Of a DNA stretch of 16,455 nt, positions 5,574 to 13,378 are shown one piece after another; position 1 is the stretch's first letter; each line of letters starts with the position of its first letter. The stretch covers positions 1 to 16,455 of the forward strand of contig JAFTBD010000121.1 of assembly GCA_017455385.1 (NCBI GenBank). The letters are read 5' to 3'. Source of the stretch: Clostridia bacterium (GTDB lineage Bacteria > Bacillota > Clostridia > Christensenellales > CAG-1252). The translations under genes and the position numbers were made by a program. The notes below the pieces were generated by a model, which did no database searches, was not told the origin of the DNA, and worked only from the letters and a program-made list of their open reading frames with translations.

Positions 5574-6798
5574 GCAAAAGAAAATACGAGAACCTCTTTT
5601 TCGTTTGGTGAAACGCACAAATCAATCGGCTTGGCTCCCCTGGGTCGTGCGCATAGTCACCGTCCTAAGTTCCTTCGTGCTCATAGGCATTCTGACCTGG
5701 ATCGCTTACGGAGTGAATCCGTTAAACGTGTACGGATATATGCTTACCGGCGCATTCGGTACCAAGTTTAAGATCATGCGTCTTTTGCGCGACCTCGCCA
5801 TCTTGCTTCTTTTCGCCCTTGCGGTGACCCCCGCTTTCAAGATGAAGTTCTGGAATATCGGTGCGGAAGGGCAGGTGCTGATGGGCGCTTTCTGCTGTAT
5901 GGTGTGCATTTTCTATCTCGGCGGGAAGATCCCCAACGGGTTGCTTCTACTTGTCAGTCTTATCGCGGCACTACTCGGCGGAGCAATATGGGCTGTCATT
6001 CCCGCGCTGTTTAAGGCGAAATGGAATACGAATGAGACCCTCTTCACCCTAATGATGAACTATGTGGCGATACAGATCATTTTATACGCCATCAAGATAT
6101 GGGCGCCCTCCGGCACGGGCATTTTGACCCCGTCGGATTTCGGTCATTTACCAAAGATCGGCGGTGATAATTTCTGGTTCAGCATCATCGTGGCGCTCGT
6201 CATGACGGCGCTGATGTTTACTTATTTGAGATACACCAAGCACGGCTATGAGATCACCGTCGTCGGTGAGAGCGAGAATACCGCGCGCTATATCGGCATC
6301 AACGTCAAGAAGGTCATCATCCGCACCTTGATCGTCTCCGGTATCATTTGTGGTATCACCGGATTCTTGCTCGTGGCGGGTATCAACCACACCGTCAGCA
6401 GTACGACAGCGGGCGGCAGAGGCTTCACGGCGATCCTCGTCTCTTGGCTGGCGAAGTTCAACCCCATCGGGATGATCTTCACGTCCTTGCTCGTCGTCTT
6501 CCTCTCCAAAGGTATGGACGAGGTCATGACGATGAACGGTGTTACGAATAGTTTCTTCTCGCAGGTGGTCACGGGCGTTGCCTTCCTGATGATCATCGGG
6601 TGCGAATTCTTTATCAACTATAAGATCATTTTCCGCAGTCGTTCCGAGAAGTCCGCCGTCGCCCCCGTTCAAGAGGCAGGGGCAGCGGAAGGATCCGACG
6701 AAACGCCCGCCTTGGCGGATACCACCCCGCCCGAGGAAGCACCGCAGACACCTGCGGAAGACGTGGCTGCGTCTGATGACGCGGCAAAGGAGGAATAA
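5566..6798 (+). CDS. Nucleoside ABC importer permease 1 (NupP-like)
   Basis: A 410-residue integral membrane subunit. About eight to nine hydrophobic segments are visible, for example near 28-50, 75-92, 103-120, 123-145, 160-178, 203-222, 248-273 and 332-354. NTNETLFTLMMNYVA (154-168) and GESENTARYIGINVKK (234-249) are family marks of BMP/branched-chain-type permeases; the second is in the loop expected to contact the ATPase. After the last helix a tail of about 50 residues (from 360) rich in A, E, P and D is unusual and probably disordered. The start ATG 5566 overlaps the ATPase stop (ATGACTGA), with AGGAGGG at 5551-5557, indicating translational coupling. Confidence 0.9.
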   Translation: MTEQKKIREPLFRLVKRTNQSAWLPWVVRIVTVLSSFVLIGILTWIAYGVNPLNVYGYMLTGAFGTKFKIMRLLRDLAILLLFALAVTPAFKMKFWNIGAEGQVLMGAFCCMVCIFYLGGKIPNGLLLLVSLIAALLGGAIWAVIPALFKAKWNTNETLFTLMMNYVAIQIILYAIKIWAPSGTGILTPSDFGHLPKIGGDNFWFSIIVALVMTALMFTYLRYTKHGYEITVVGESENTARYIGINVKKVIIRTLIVSGIICGITGFLLVAGINHTVSSTTAGGRGFTAILVSWLAKFNPIGMIFTSLLVVFLSKGMDEVMTMNGVTNSFFSQVVTGVAFLMIIGCEFFINYKIIFRSRSEKSAVAPVQEAGAAEGSDETPALADTTPPEEAPQTPAEDVAASDDAAKEE

Positions 6799-6801
6799 GA
6801 G

Positions 6802-7755
6802 ATGGCTTTCGTTACGTTCCTTGCCAGTTCTCTAAAACTCAGCGCAACGTTCCTCTACGGCTCCACCGGAGAGATCATCACCGAGAAGAGCGGACACCTG
6901 AACCTCGGCATCCCGGGCGTTATGAGCGTGGGCGCCGCGGTCGGCTGTGTTACAGTTTTCCGTCTATTGAAAGCAGAGGTGGCGTCCGGATTCCTTCTCG
7001 TCTTCTTGCCTCTTCTCGCTACGTTGGTCGCGGGTGGGTTAATGGGCGTTCTCTACAGCTTTATGACCGTGACGCTCCGTGCGAATCAGAATGTCACCGG
7101 TCTTGCCCTCACAACCCTTGGCGTCGGTCTTGCGGGACATTTTATGAATGGTATCCGTGCGGAATCCATGATACTCGGCAGAGCGAGCAAGTATTACACT
7201 TCACTCTTCGGGATCAACAGCACGAATTGGTTCGTACAGGTCTTCCTGTCGCACGGCGTATTGGTATATCTTGCCATCATCATCGCCATCGCTACGCAGA
7301 TCATTTTGAATAGGACGCGTATAGGTTTGCATCTCCGCGCGGTGGGCGAGAACCCCGCTACGGCAGACGCCGCGGGCGTGAACGTTACTGCGTATAAATA
7401 CGTGGCGACCATCATCGGCTCAGGCATCGCCGCACTCGGCGGTCTTTTCACCATCATGGACTATATGGGCGGCAACTGGGAGTATATCCTCGAGGGCTTC
7501 GGCTGGCTGTCTATCGCGCTCGTCATCTTCACGCTGTGGCGTCCCGCTCTCGCCATCCCCGGTTCCATCATTTTCGGCGGTTTGTACATTGCTGCAGGCT
7601 TTATCAAGGGCATCTCCTTCGCGCAGATAGAGCTCATCAAGCTATTGCCGTACGTGATGACCATCGTGGTCTTGATCTTCACGAGTATCGTGGGGAACAA
7701 GAAGGCGCAGCCGCCGGCGTCCCTGGGCTTGAACTACTTCCGCGAAGAACGGTAA
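6802..7755 (+). CDS. Nucleoside ABC importer permease 2 (NupQ-like)
   Basis: A 317-residue membrane subunit paired with the preceding permease. It has the conserved opening region STGEIITEKSGHLNLGIPG (21-39), NQNVTGLALTTLGVGLAG (95-112), and the cytoplasmic ATPase-contact loop GENPATADAAGVNVTAYKY (182-200), followed by hydrophobic segments to about 297. The start follows the previous stop by three bases, with a near-perfect AAAGGAGG at 6786-6793. It is the last gene of the purine operon: a structured repeat begins at its stop codon and a strong terminator follows. Length is typical. Confidence 0.92.
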   Translation: MAFVTFLASSLKLSATFLYGSTGEIITEKSGHLNLGIPGVMSVGAAVGCVTVFRLLKAEVASGFLLVFLPLLATLVAGGLMGVLYSFMTVTLRANQNVTGLALTTLGVGLAGHFMNGIRAESMILGRASKYYTSLFGINSTNWFVQVFLSHGVLVYLAIIIAIATQIILNRTRIGLHLRAVGENPATADAAGVNVTAYKYVATIIGSGIAALGGLFTIMDYMGGNWEYILEGFGWLSIALVIFTLWRPALAIPGSIIFGGLYIAAGFIKGISFAQIELIKLLPYVMTIVVLIFTSIVGNKKAQPPASLGLNYFREER

Positions 7756-7882
7756 CGACAGCAGATAAAGGCGCATCTGCGTCGTTTACTGCCTGCGCCT
7801 TGACGAAATCACGTACAAGGAGTACGCTCATTCGTGCAAGGCTTGTCGAGCCTAGCAGCTGCAACCTTTCTCAGCTGTCGTT
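7754..7882 (+). repeat. Structured palindromic element, copy B
   Basis: This is the second copy of the element at 1057-1181, in the same orientation and again at the stop codon of the upstream gene (it overlaps TAA). Outer arms AACGACAGC (7754-7762) and GCTGTCGTT (7874-7882) pair perfectly, followed by AAAGG/CCTTT. The inner helix GCCTTG (7797-7802) with CAAGGC (7837-7842) leads to CGAA/TTCG and then CGTAC/GTACG (7812-7816, 7822-7826). Segments shared with copy A include GGCGCATCTGCG, CGTTTACTG, GAAATCACGTACAA, GAGTACGCTCATTCG and CGAGCCT. Helix sequences differ from copy A but remain complementary. Confidence 0.75.
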
Positions 7883-7894
7883 GGAATGTGATTG

Positions 7895-7924
7895 AAAGCG
7901 TAGATCTGATGATCTGCGCTTTTT
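7895..7924 (+). terminator. Rho-independent terminator of the purine operon
   Basis: AAAGCGTAGATC (7895-7906) and GATCTGCGCTTT (7911-7922) form a 12-bp stem with one T-G wobble and a four-base loop, running into T7920-T7924 and then CTTA. This is a canonical intrinsic terminator just beyond copy B. Confidence 0.88.
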
Positions 7925-7930
7925 CTTAGT

Positions 7931-8215
7931 GAATTGGCTTCGCCATGAATTGACCGCTGTGCGGTCGTGAATTCTCGCTTCGCTCCGTGAATTGACGGCA
8001 TAGCCGTCATTGCGGATGATTTATCCATAATTCCTAATTCATAATTCCTAATTCCTAATTAAAGCGTCAGCGACACCTCAACGCACCGCAGGTGCAATTC
8101 ATGGAGCGAAGCGAGAATTCATGCCGAAGGCAATTCACGCGGCAAAGCCGCAATTCATTGCGCGGCAGCGCCATAATTCCTAATTCATAATTCCTAATTA
8201 ATCAAAGCGTCAGCG
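7931..8215. repeat. Mosaic of triplet-loop hairpins joined by AATTC spacers
   Basis: No gene is supported. The segment is a chain of short perfect hairpins, each with exactly three loop bases: TGGC/GCCA (7935-7945), GACCGC/GCGGTC (7952-7966), GACGGC/GCCGTC (7994-8008), GCACC/GGTGC (8083-8095), TGCC/GGCA (8122-8132), GCGGC/GCCGC (8139-8151) and GGC/GCC (8164-8172). They are joined by AATTC or GAATT spacers. CTCGCTTCGCTCC (7974-7986) reappears inverted at 8103-8115. Two runs of AATTCCTAATT-type repeats end in AAAGCGTCAGCG (8061-8072, 8204-8215). A related block opens the window. Confidence 0.7.
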
Positions 8216-8243
8216 CCCCCGCCCTCGCTGCCGAAAATTGGTA

Positions 8244-8273
8244 TTGCAATTTATATAATAATTATTGTATAAT
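8244..8273 (+). promoter_or_regulatory. Promoter of the large repeat-protein gene
   Basis: TTGCAA (8244-8249) and a perfect TATAAT (8268-8273) are 18 bp apart inside an AT-rich tract (8236-8290). Predicted start is near 8280, leaving a leader of about 60 nt before ATG 8340. It may also feed dnaA by read-through. Confidence 0.6.
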
Positions 8274-8339
8274 TATTTATTATGGAATAGTGTTGGCTGT
8301 TCCGTATCGGCGAAAGCAATATATTACTATGAGGCGAAT

Positions 8340-11300
8340 ATGTCAAGAGTAGGTAGTGAAGGTAGTAGATCGAAAAGTCACGGTTGTCGCAACTGTTTGA
8401 TCGCGAATTTGGTGATCCTCATCGTCTTCATCGCGGCGCTGTATATCGGCGGCAGCGTGATGTTCAAGACGTATGTCAGCCCCCATATCGGCGGCGTGAC
8501 GCTCGGCGAGGCGCTGTCTCTCGCGGGCAAGGTGATGTTCGGCAAAGAGGCGAAGCGCGATTACGGCGAGGAAGACCTCGACAATTTCTATACAGACCTG
8601 TCCGATGCGCTCTTCCTGTCCGAGAAGACGGAGGAGGACTATGAGTATGAGCTCCTGACCGAGGAGGCGAAAGCTTCTCTCGCGGCGGAGTCCGTCTCGG
8701 CAGGGGAATATGACGAATACGACAGCGGATCGGGCGAAGAGTCACAGGAGAATAAATCCTCCTACGACGCAGCCGCCGCCCGCGAACGGTTCCACGCGCT
8801 CAGCGTGGCGGAGAGATACGCCCTCCTCACGGACGAGATGAAAGCGGTGGTGACTTCCGCCGATATCTACGGCGCGCTCGCCGCGGATGCGCAGGCGGAT
8901 CTTCGCGCGTCGCTCGGGCTGAAACCCTATCGCGTATCCGTGCGTAGTCTGATGGAAGGCTTCACGACTTCGGACGGTGAGTTCTCCACGGACGGCGCGG
9001 CGGAGCGCATCCTGACCTCGCTCGATTTCAATTTCGAGATGCTCCGTGATTACGACATCAACGACCCCGATGCGGCGGCGAATACCCGTTTCAATTCCAT
9101 CACCCTCGAAGGCAAGGAAGTCTCCGCCTTCATCAACGACATCGTTTCCTATATGTTGTCCACTCCCTCCTCGCCCGTCTATCAGGCGATGGGGGAGAAG
9201 CTCCCCGCGGACGTCGACCTGACGAAGTACGTCTACGTGGCGTCGGTCACCATCATGAATACCCCGCTCGCGACCTCGGGCGACGAGGCTGTCTTCAACC
9301 AGAAAGACACCGCCCTCGGCATTATGTTCAACATCAAGACGCGCGACATCGTCTTGCAGGCGATGCAGTCTCCCGAGATAGCGAATAGCTTGTCGGGCGT
9401 GCCTTCTTTCGTTCGCAGCATCATCCCGAAGCTCGTCCCGAAGAATTTCTCCTTCGGCGCGACTGTCTACCCCCTCGCGGAGGAAGCGGACGGGCGTGAG
9501 ATCAAGGTGCGCTTCAATAAGTCCAAAGACAAGCACGCCGTCACCCTCTCCAAGATCGTCAACGGTCTGATGAACGGCAACAAGGAAGATGGGGAGAGCG
9601 GCGAAGAGACCGTCGAGACCTCTTTCTTCGCCAGTATCAACAATAAGGTCGTCGACACCTTCGCGAAGATCAACGAAAAGGTCAAGATCAATTTCGTCCC
9701 GTCCCTCGACAGCGAAGGCAAGACCCTCAAGGATGCCGACGGCAATTCTTACAGCAAGATGCGCATCATGACGGTCGAGACCCTCGTCTCTCTCATCGAC
9801 GAGTCGGGCGAGCTGTCCGCGCACGACGTATTCACCGTGTTGAAATGTCTCTATGTCACCGACGTCAATCATCCCGCTCTTGCGCTCGATGCGGCGGTGA
9901 ACTCAATGAAGACGGAGTTCCACACCAAGTACGGCGTGGATATGAACTATATCACGATAGACGAGGGCTTCTCGGCGGAGAGTCTGAACGGGCTTTTGGA
10001 GCATATGGACCTTAAAAACGGCGTGGACTTCTCGCAAGACAACGAGACCATGCGCGTCCGCTTATCCGCAGAGGCGCTTGCTTCCATTATGATGAAGGTG
10101 ATGACCAAGACCACCGAGAGCTCGGGAAGCGGCGAGGAGAGCGGCGAGAGCTCGTCCTCCATCCTCGAAGGACTGGATCCCTCCGTCTCGGAGATCACCA
10201 TCACGAAGGTCGCGAACACGGAGAGCGTCTACGCTTTGGAGATATTGATGTCCGCGAACCTCTCCGAAATGATATTGAATAAATTCTCTTCGGGCGAGAA
10301 GAACATGGCGTCCACCCTCGTGCCCAAGCTCCTCCCGAAAGGCTCCAGCTATTTCGGCATGAAGATCTATCTGTCCGAATACACCGAGGACGGCTCCGTC
10401 AAGCATAAGGTCGGCACCAAGATCTCGAATGAGGAGAACGACACCACCTATGCGTCCAAGCTCCGCATCAACGACTTCGATTACGAAGAGACCGACAACG
10501 TGCTCCAGGTCTTCAATAAGTTCCTGACCAAGCTCGGCGGCGGCTCCGACTTCGATATGACCTCCATCACTTCGTCCATCGAGACGGCGATGTCCGACCT
10601 CTTCGAGTCGATGGCGGATAAGGACGTTTCCCTGAACCTGCGCCTCTTTTCGCAGGACAAGGCGGCGGGCTCGAACGGCGGCTTCCTGCTCCCGAGCATC
10701 TATGAGCTCCTGTCCGACACCGTCAATAAGAAAGGCACCGCTCCCGAGCCTTTCACCCCGGACGATGCGCAGGAAGTCTTGCAACTCGTGTATAAAGCGG
10801 ACGTAGATACCGAGAAGACGTTTGCGGATTCCCAGTCGGACGACTTCCTGAATGAGATCAACCACAAATATTACATCAAGTTCGACTCCCGTCTGTCGGC
10901 GAAACACCTCTTCGGCGGCGAAGAGTCGGGCGAGGCGACCAGCTTGAATGATACGCTGGGATCCTCTTCCATCTATTTCAAGCCGGATAATGCGGAGCTC
11001 ACCGCTTGGCGCGAATACCTCGGGAACGAGGAATATAATAAGCCTTCTCTCTATACCGACACGACCCCCGTGGCGAATATGCGCGTGGCGCTCACCGGTT
11101 CCGAGATCGCGGCGCTCGTCGTGGCGGGCGGCGCCTTCCCCGAAGATATGGCGTCCTCTTTCGGCGACGTGGAGATCCTCGGCGCATCCTTCGTGACGGA
11201 AGGCGGCAAGACCTACCTCAAATTCGACCTGCTCTGCACCTTTTCCAAGGCGGCGTCGGAAGGCGGCGAGGCGGACACGCTCAATATGAATGCGCTTCTC

Positions 11301-13361
11301 CCCGACTCGATGAAGATCTCGGCGAAGATCCTTCTCTATGCTCCCTCTTATCCCGCGGAGGAAGAAGAGGGCGAGCACAGATTCTCCTCGTCTCTCCTCG
11401 TGAATGACGGTGACAGCGGCAAGATCTTCACCCTCTTGAAAGCCATCGGCGGCAACGACCTGTCCGAGCAGGAGATGAGCGACAAGCTCTCCGCTTCTCT
11501 CAGCGACATCTTCTCTTCTCTCGAGAAGAATATCCGCCTGTACTACTCGATCGGCGAGACCGCCTACACGATGACGAAGGGCGACAAGCAGGAGAATTGC
11601 ATCTATCTCGCGGACGTTTACACCGCCCTCATCGACACCTTGAAGATCAAGGACGAGGCGGGCGAAGTGCTGACCGACTCCGCGGATCTTGCCGCGCGAC
11701 TCCGCTCCTACGGCGAACAGATCAAGAAAGACCCCAATGAGACCGAGGCGGCTTATACCACCTGGGCGACTGCCTTGGATATCTCCCTCTTCAATAAAGA
11801 CGGCGAAGGCAAATACACCGACAGCAAATACCTCTCCCCGAATATCCAAGACGCCTACTTCATGAACGAGGCGCCCGAACTCGACAATATCTATACCAAT
11901 GTCGGCGGTGAGTTCTCTTCCTTCACGGACGCCTCTTTCCGCCTGACCGATCTCTATCATTATTCCGGCACCCCGCGCGCCCTGAAGATCAGTGGCAAAG
12001 CGCTCGGCGCTTTGATCCTCAGCAACACAACGGACAGCGGAAAATTCGCTTCTTCCGTCTCGGGCGAGAGCGGTATGAGCGCGGATCTCATCGGACTCAA
12101 GCTGGAATACGTGGGCGGTAAGCTGAAAGTTCACGCCGCGATGAAGCTCGCTTTCTCGGGAGACTCCATGATGCCGGCGTACTTCTTCGTACAGTCCGTG
12201 ACCACCGAGACCATCGACGGCGACGATCGCACCTACGAGACCACCATCACCATCAACGGGCTTGACGCCGAGGAGACCGAGAAATTCTTCTTCAATATCA
12301 AGTCCTTCATGGGCGACTCGGTCAAGTTTGACATCGCGGACATCGAGGACACCATCAATACGTCCATCGGCGACGCCCTGCATAACTTCGTTTCTTCCGA
12401 TAACGTAAAGGTCACGTACGGCACCTTCGACTCGGATGACGCGGCGTATTATGAGCTTGCTCTCTTCGATGACACCGTGACCCCGACCGTCGGCGAAGGC
12501 TATATCGAGATCCCGAATGTCTATTCCTTCCTCGCGGATACCCTCTTCAAGGAAGACCCCACCAAGAGACCGAGTGACGAGAGAGATATCCAGCATTTGC
12601 TCAATGCGATGTATGAGTCCGACGAGTCCCTCACAGAGAAGATATCCGTGAACCAAAAAGACGTGCCGGAGAACTTCTACGAATGGACGATCGGTCTATA
12701 TGATCAAAGATACAATGAGACGAGTTCCCTCATTTATACCATCTACTCCGATACCAAGATCGCGCATCTCTTGTCCGATGCTCTCGATTCCGAATCCATC
12801 GACGGCGATAATATCTCCCTTGAGAACGGATTGGATCAGGTGATCATCCTGCGCAAGGTGACGGGCGCCGACGCCGACGACAGTCTCATCCGTACGGAGC
12901 GCGCGTACTGGGCGACGAAATTCGGCGCACTGAATGACGATCACAATTACCTCGTCGCCACCATCAAGCCTCTCTTCAATAACTACTCCGTCACGAGCAG
13001 CGGTCAGAACCTCTTGCCGACGACCTTGTGGTTCACCGTCCTCATCGATCTCGATGGCGGCACCGCGAGCAAAGGTCTCCTCTATAATATGACCGCCACC
13101 GATATGACGACCTTCGAGAACGTCCTCGAGGTGAACGGAAGCGCCTTCGACATCGACGACATCGCGGGTCAGCTCGCGACCCTCATCAACACGCAAATGG
13201 GCAATTTGAGCGCCTACGGCTCGGAGAATTATTACTCTGCGGAAGACGATTATAAATACACCCCATTTGCTCCCTACGTTGAGGGATCCGCATCGAACGT
13301 TAAAGACGTCATCAATACCGAAGCGTATAAGTGCGTCGGTTACATCGTGTTCTCGGCGTGA
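8340..13361 (+). CDS. Very large membrane-anchored repeat protein, function unknown
   Basis: A 1673-residue protein that I do not recognise as a named family. The N-terminus is basic and then has one hydrophobic helix (about 19-42), so most of the chain is probably outside the membrane. There is no C-terminal sorting motif or second helix. The rest holds about five diverged repeats of roughly 300 residues. One recurring block is an aromatic or hydrophobic strand plus helix, such as IYLADVYTALIDTLK (1088-1102), LPSIYELLSDTV (784-795) and IPNVYSFLADTLF (1391-1403), each followed about 20 residues on by a helix often ending in Y and D. Another is an LP strand, such as VPKLLPKGSSYFGMKIYL (661-678). 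Serine/glycine/glutamate linkers (GEESGE) recur near 131, 418, 597 and 860. Start ATG 8340 has GAGG at 8331-8334; an upstream in-frame ATG at 8265 lies in the promoter. A repeated lipid-carrier-like fold is possible but untested. Confidence 0.85.
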   Translation: MSRVGSEGSRSKSHGCRNCLIANLVILIVFIAALYIGGSVMFKTYVSPHIGGVTLGEALSLAGKVMFGKEAKRDYGEEDLDNFYTDLSDALFLSEKTEEDYEYELLTEEAKASLAAESVSAGEYDEYDSGSGEESQENKSSYDAAAARERFHALSVAERYALLTDEMKAVVTSADIYGALAADAQADLRASLGLKPYRVSVRSLMEGFTTSDGEFSTDGAAERILTSLDFNFEMLRDYDINDPDAAANTRFNSITLEGKEVSAFINDIVSYMLSTPSSPVYQAMGEKLPADVDLTKYVYVASVTIMNTPLATSGDEAVFNQKDTALGIMFNIKTRDIVLQAMQSPEIANSLSGVPSFVRSIIPKLVPKNFSFGATVYPLAEEADGREIKVRFNKSKDKHAVTLSKIVNGLMNGNKEDGESGEETVETSFFASINNKVVDTFAKINEKVKINFVPSLDSEGKTLKDADGNSYSKMRIMTVETLVSLIDESGELSAHDVFTVLKCLYVTDVNHPALALDAAVNSMKTEFHTKYGVDMNYITIDEGFSAESLNGLLEHMDLKNGVDFSQDNETMRVRLSAEALASIMMKVMTKTTESSGSGEESGESSSSILEGLDPSVSEITITKVANTESVYALEILMSANLSEMILNKFSSGEKNMASTLVPKLLPKGSSYFGMKIYLSEYTEDGSVKHKVGTKISNEENDTTYASKLRINDFDYEETDNVLQVFNKFLTKLGGGSDFDMTSITSSIETAMSDLFESMADKDVSLNLRLFSQDKAAGSNGGFLLPSIYELLSDTVNKKGTAPEPFTPDDAQEVLQLVYKADVDTEKTFADSQSDDFLNEINHKYYIKFDSRLSAKHLFGGEESGEATSLNDTLGSSSIYFKPDNAELTAWREYLGNEEYNKPSLYTDTTPVANMRVALTGSEIAALVVAGGAFPEDMASSFGDVEILGASFVTEGGKTYLKFDLLCTFSKAASEGGEADTLNMNALLPDSMKISAKILLYAPSYPAEEEEGEHRFSSSLLVNDGDSGKIFTLLKAIGGNDLSEQEMSDKLSASLSDIFSSLEKNIRLYYSIGETAYTMTKGDKQENCIYLADVYTALIDTLKIKDEAGEVLTDSADLAARLRSYGEQIKKDPNETEAAYTTWATALDISLFNKDGEGKYTDSKYLSPNIQDAYFMNEAPELDNIYTNVGGEFSSFTDASFRLTDLYHYSGTPRALKISGKALGALILSNTTDSGKFASSVSGESGMSADLIGLKLEYVGGKLKVHAAMKLAFSGDSMMPAYFFVQSVTTETIDGDDRTYETTITINGLDAEETEKFFFNIKSFMGDSVKFDIADIEDTINTSIGDALHNFVSSDNVKVTYGTFDSDDAAYYELALFDDTVTPTVGEGYIEIPNVYSFLADTLFKEDPTKRPSDERDIQHLLNAMYESDESLTEKISVNQKDVPENFYEWTIGLYDQRYNETSSLIYTIYSDTKIAHLLSDALDSESIDGDNISLENGLDQVIILRKVTGADADDSLIRTERAYWATKFGALNDDHNYLVATIKPLFNNYSVTSSGQNLLPTTLWFTVLIDLDGGTASKGLLYNMTATDMTTFENVLEVNGSAFDIDDIAGQLATLINTQMGNLSAYGSENYYSAEDDYKYTPFAPYVEGSASNVKDVINTEAYKCVGYIVFSA

Positions 13362-13378
13362 TGATAAAAGGAGACAGC

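Noticed and set aside
4017..5618. Long minus-strand open frame opposite the ABC ATPase gene
   Set aside because: The + strand encodes a clear ABC ATPase with all expected motifs; the antisense frame is histidine- and aspartate-rich shadow sequence.
7754..7882. Structured elements considered as integron attC sites, because they follow stop codons and have variable complementary arms
   Set aside because: The RYYYAAC and GTTRRRY core sites are not present at the ends of either copy, and no integron integrase is in the window.
8021..8029. TTATCCATA, a one-mismatch DnaA box 5 kb left of dnaA
   Set aside because: It is isolated within the mosaic repeat and part of a local palindrome, with no other boxes nearby; chance is likely.
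7931..8215. Repeat tract considered as a CRISPR array
   Set aside because: There are no identical repeats of 23-40 bp with unique spacers of regular length and no cas genes; units are short, unequal hairpins.
10062..12656. Very long minus-strand open frame (864 codons) inside the large repeat-protein gene
   Set aside because: It is a mirror of strong codon bias on the + strand. The + frame has a start, a ribosome binding site, a membrane anchor and internal repeats.
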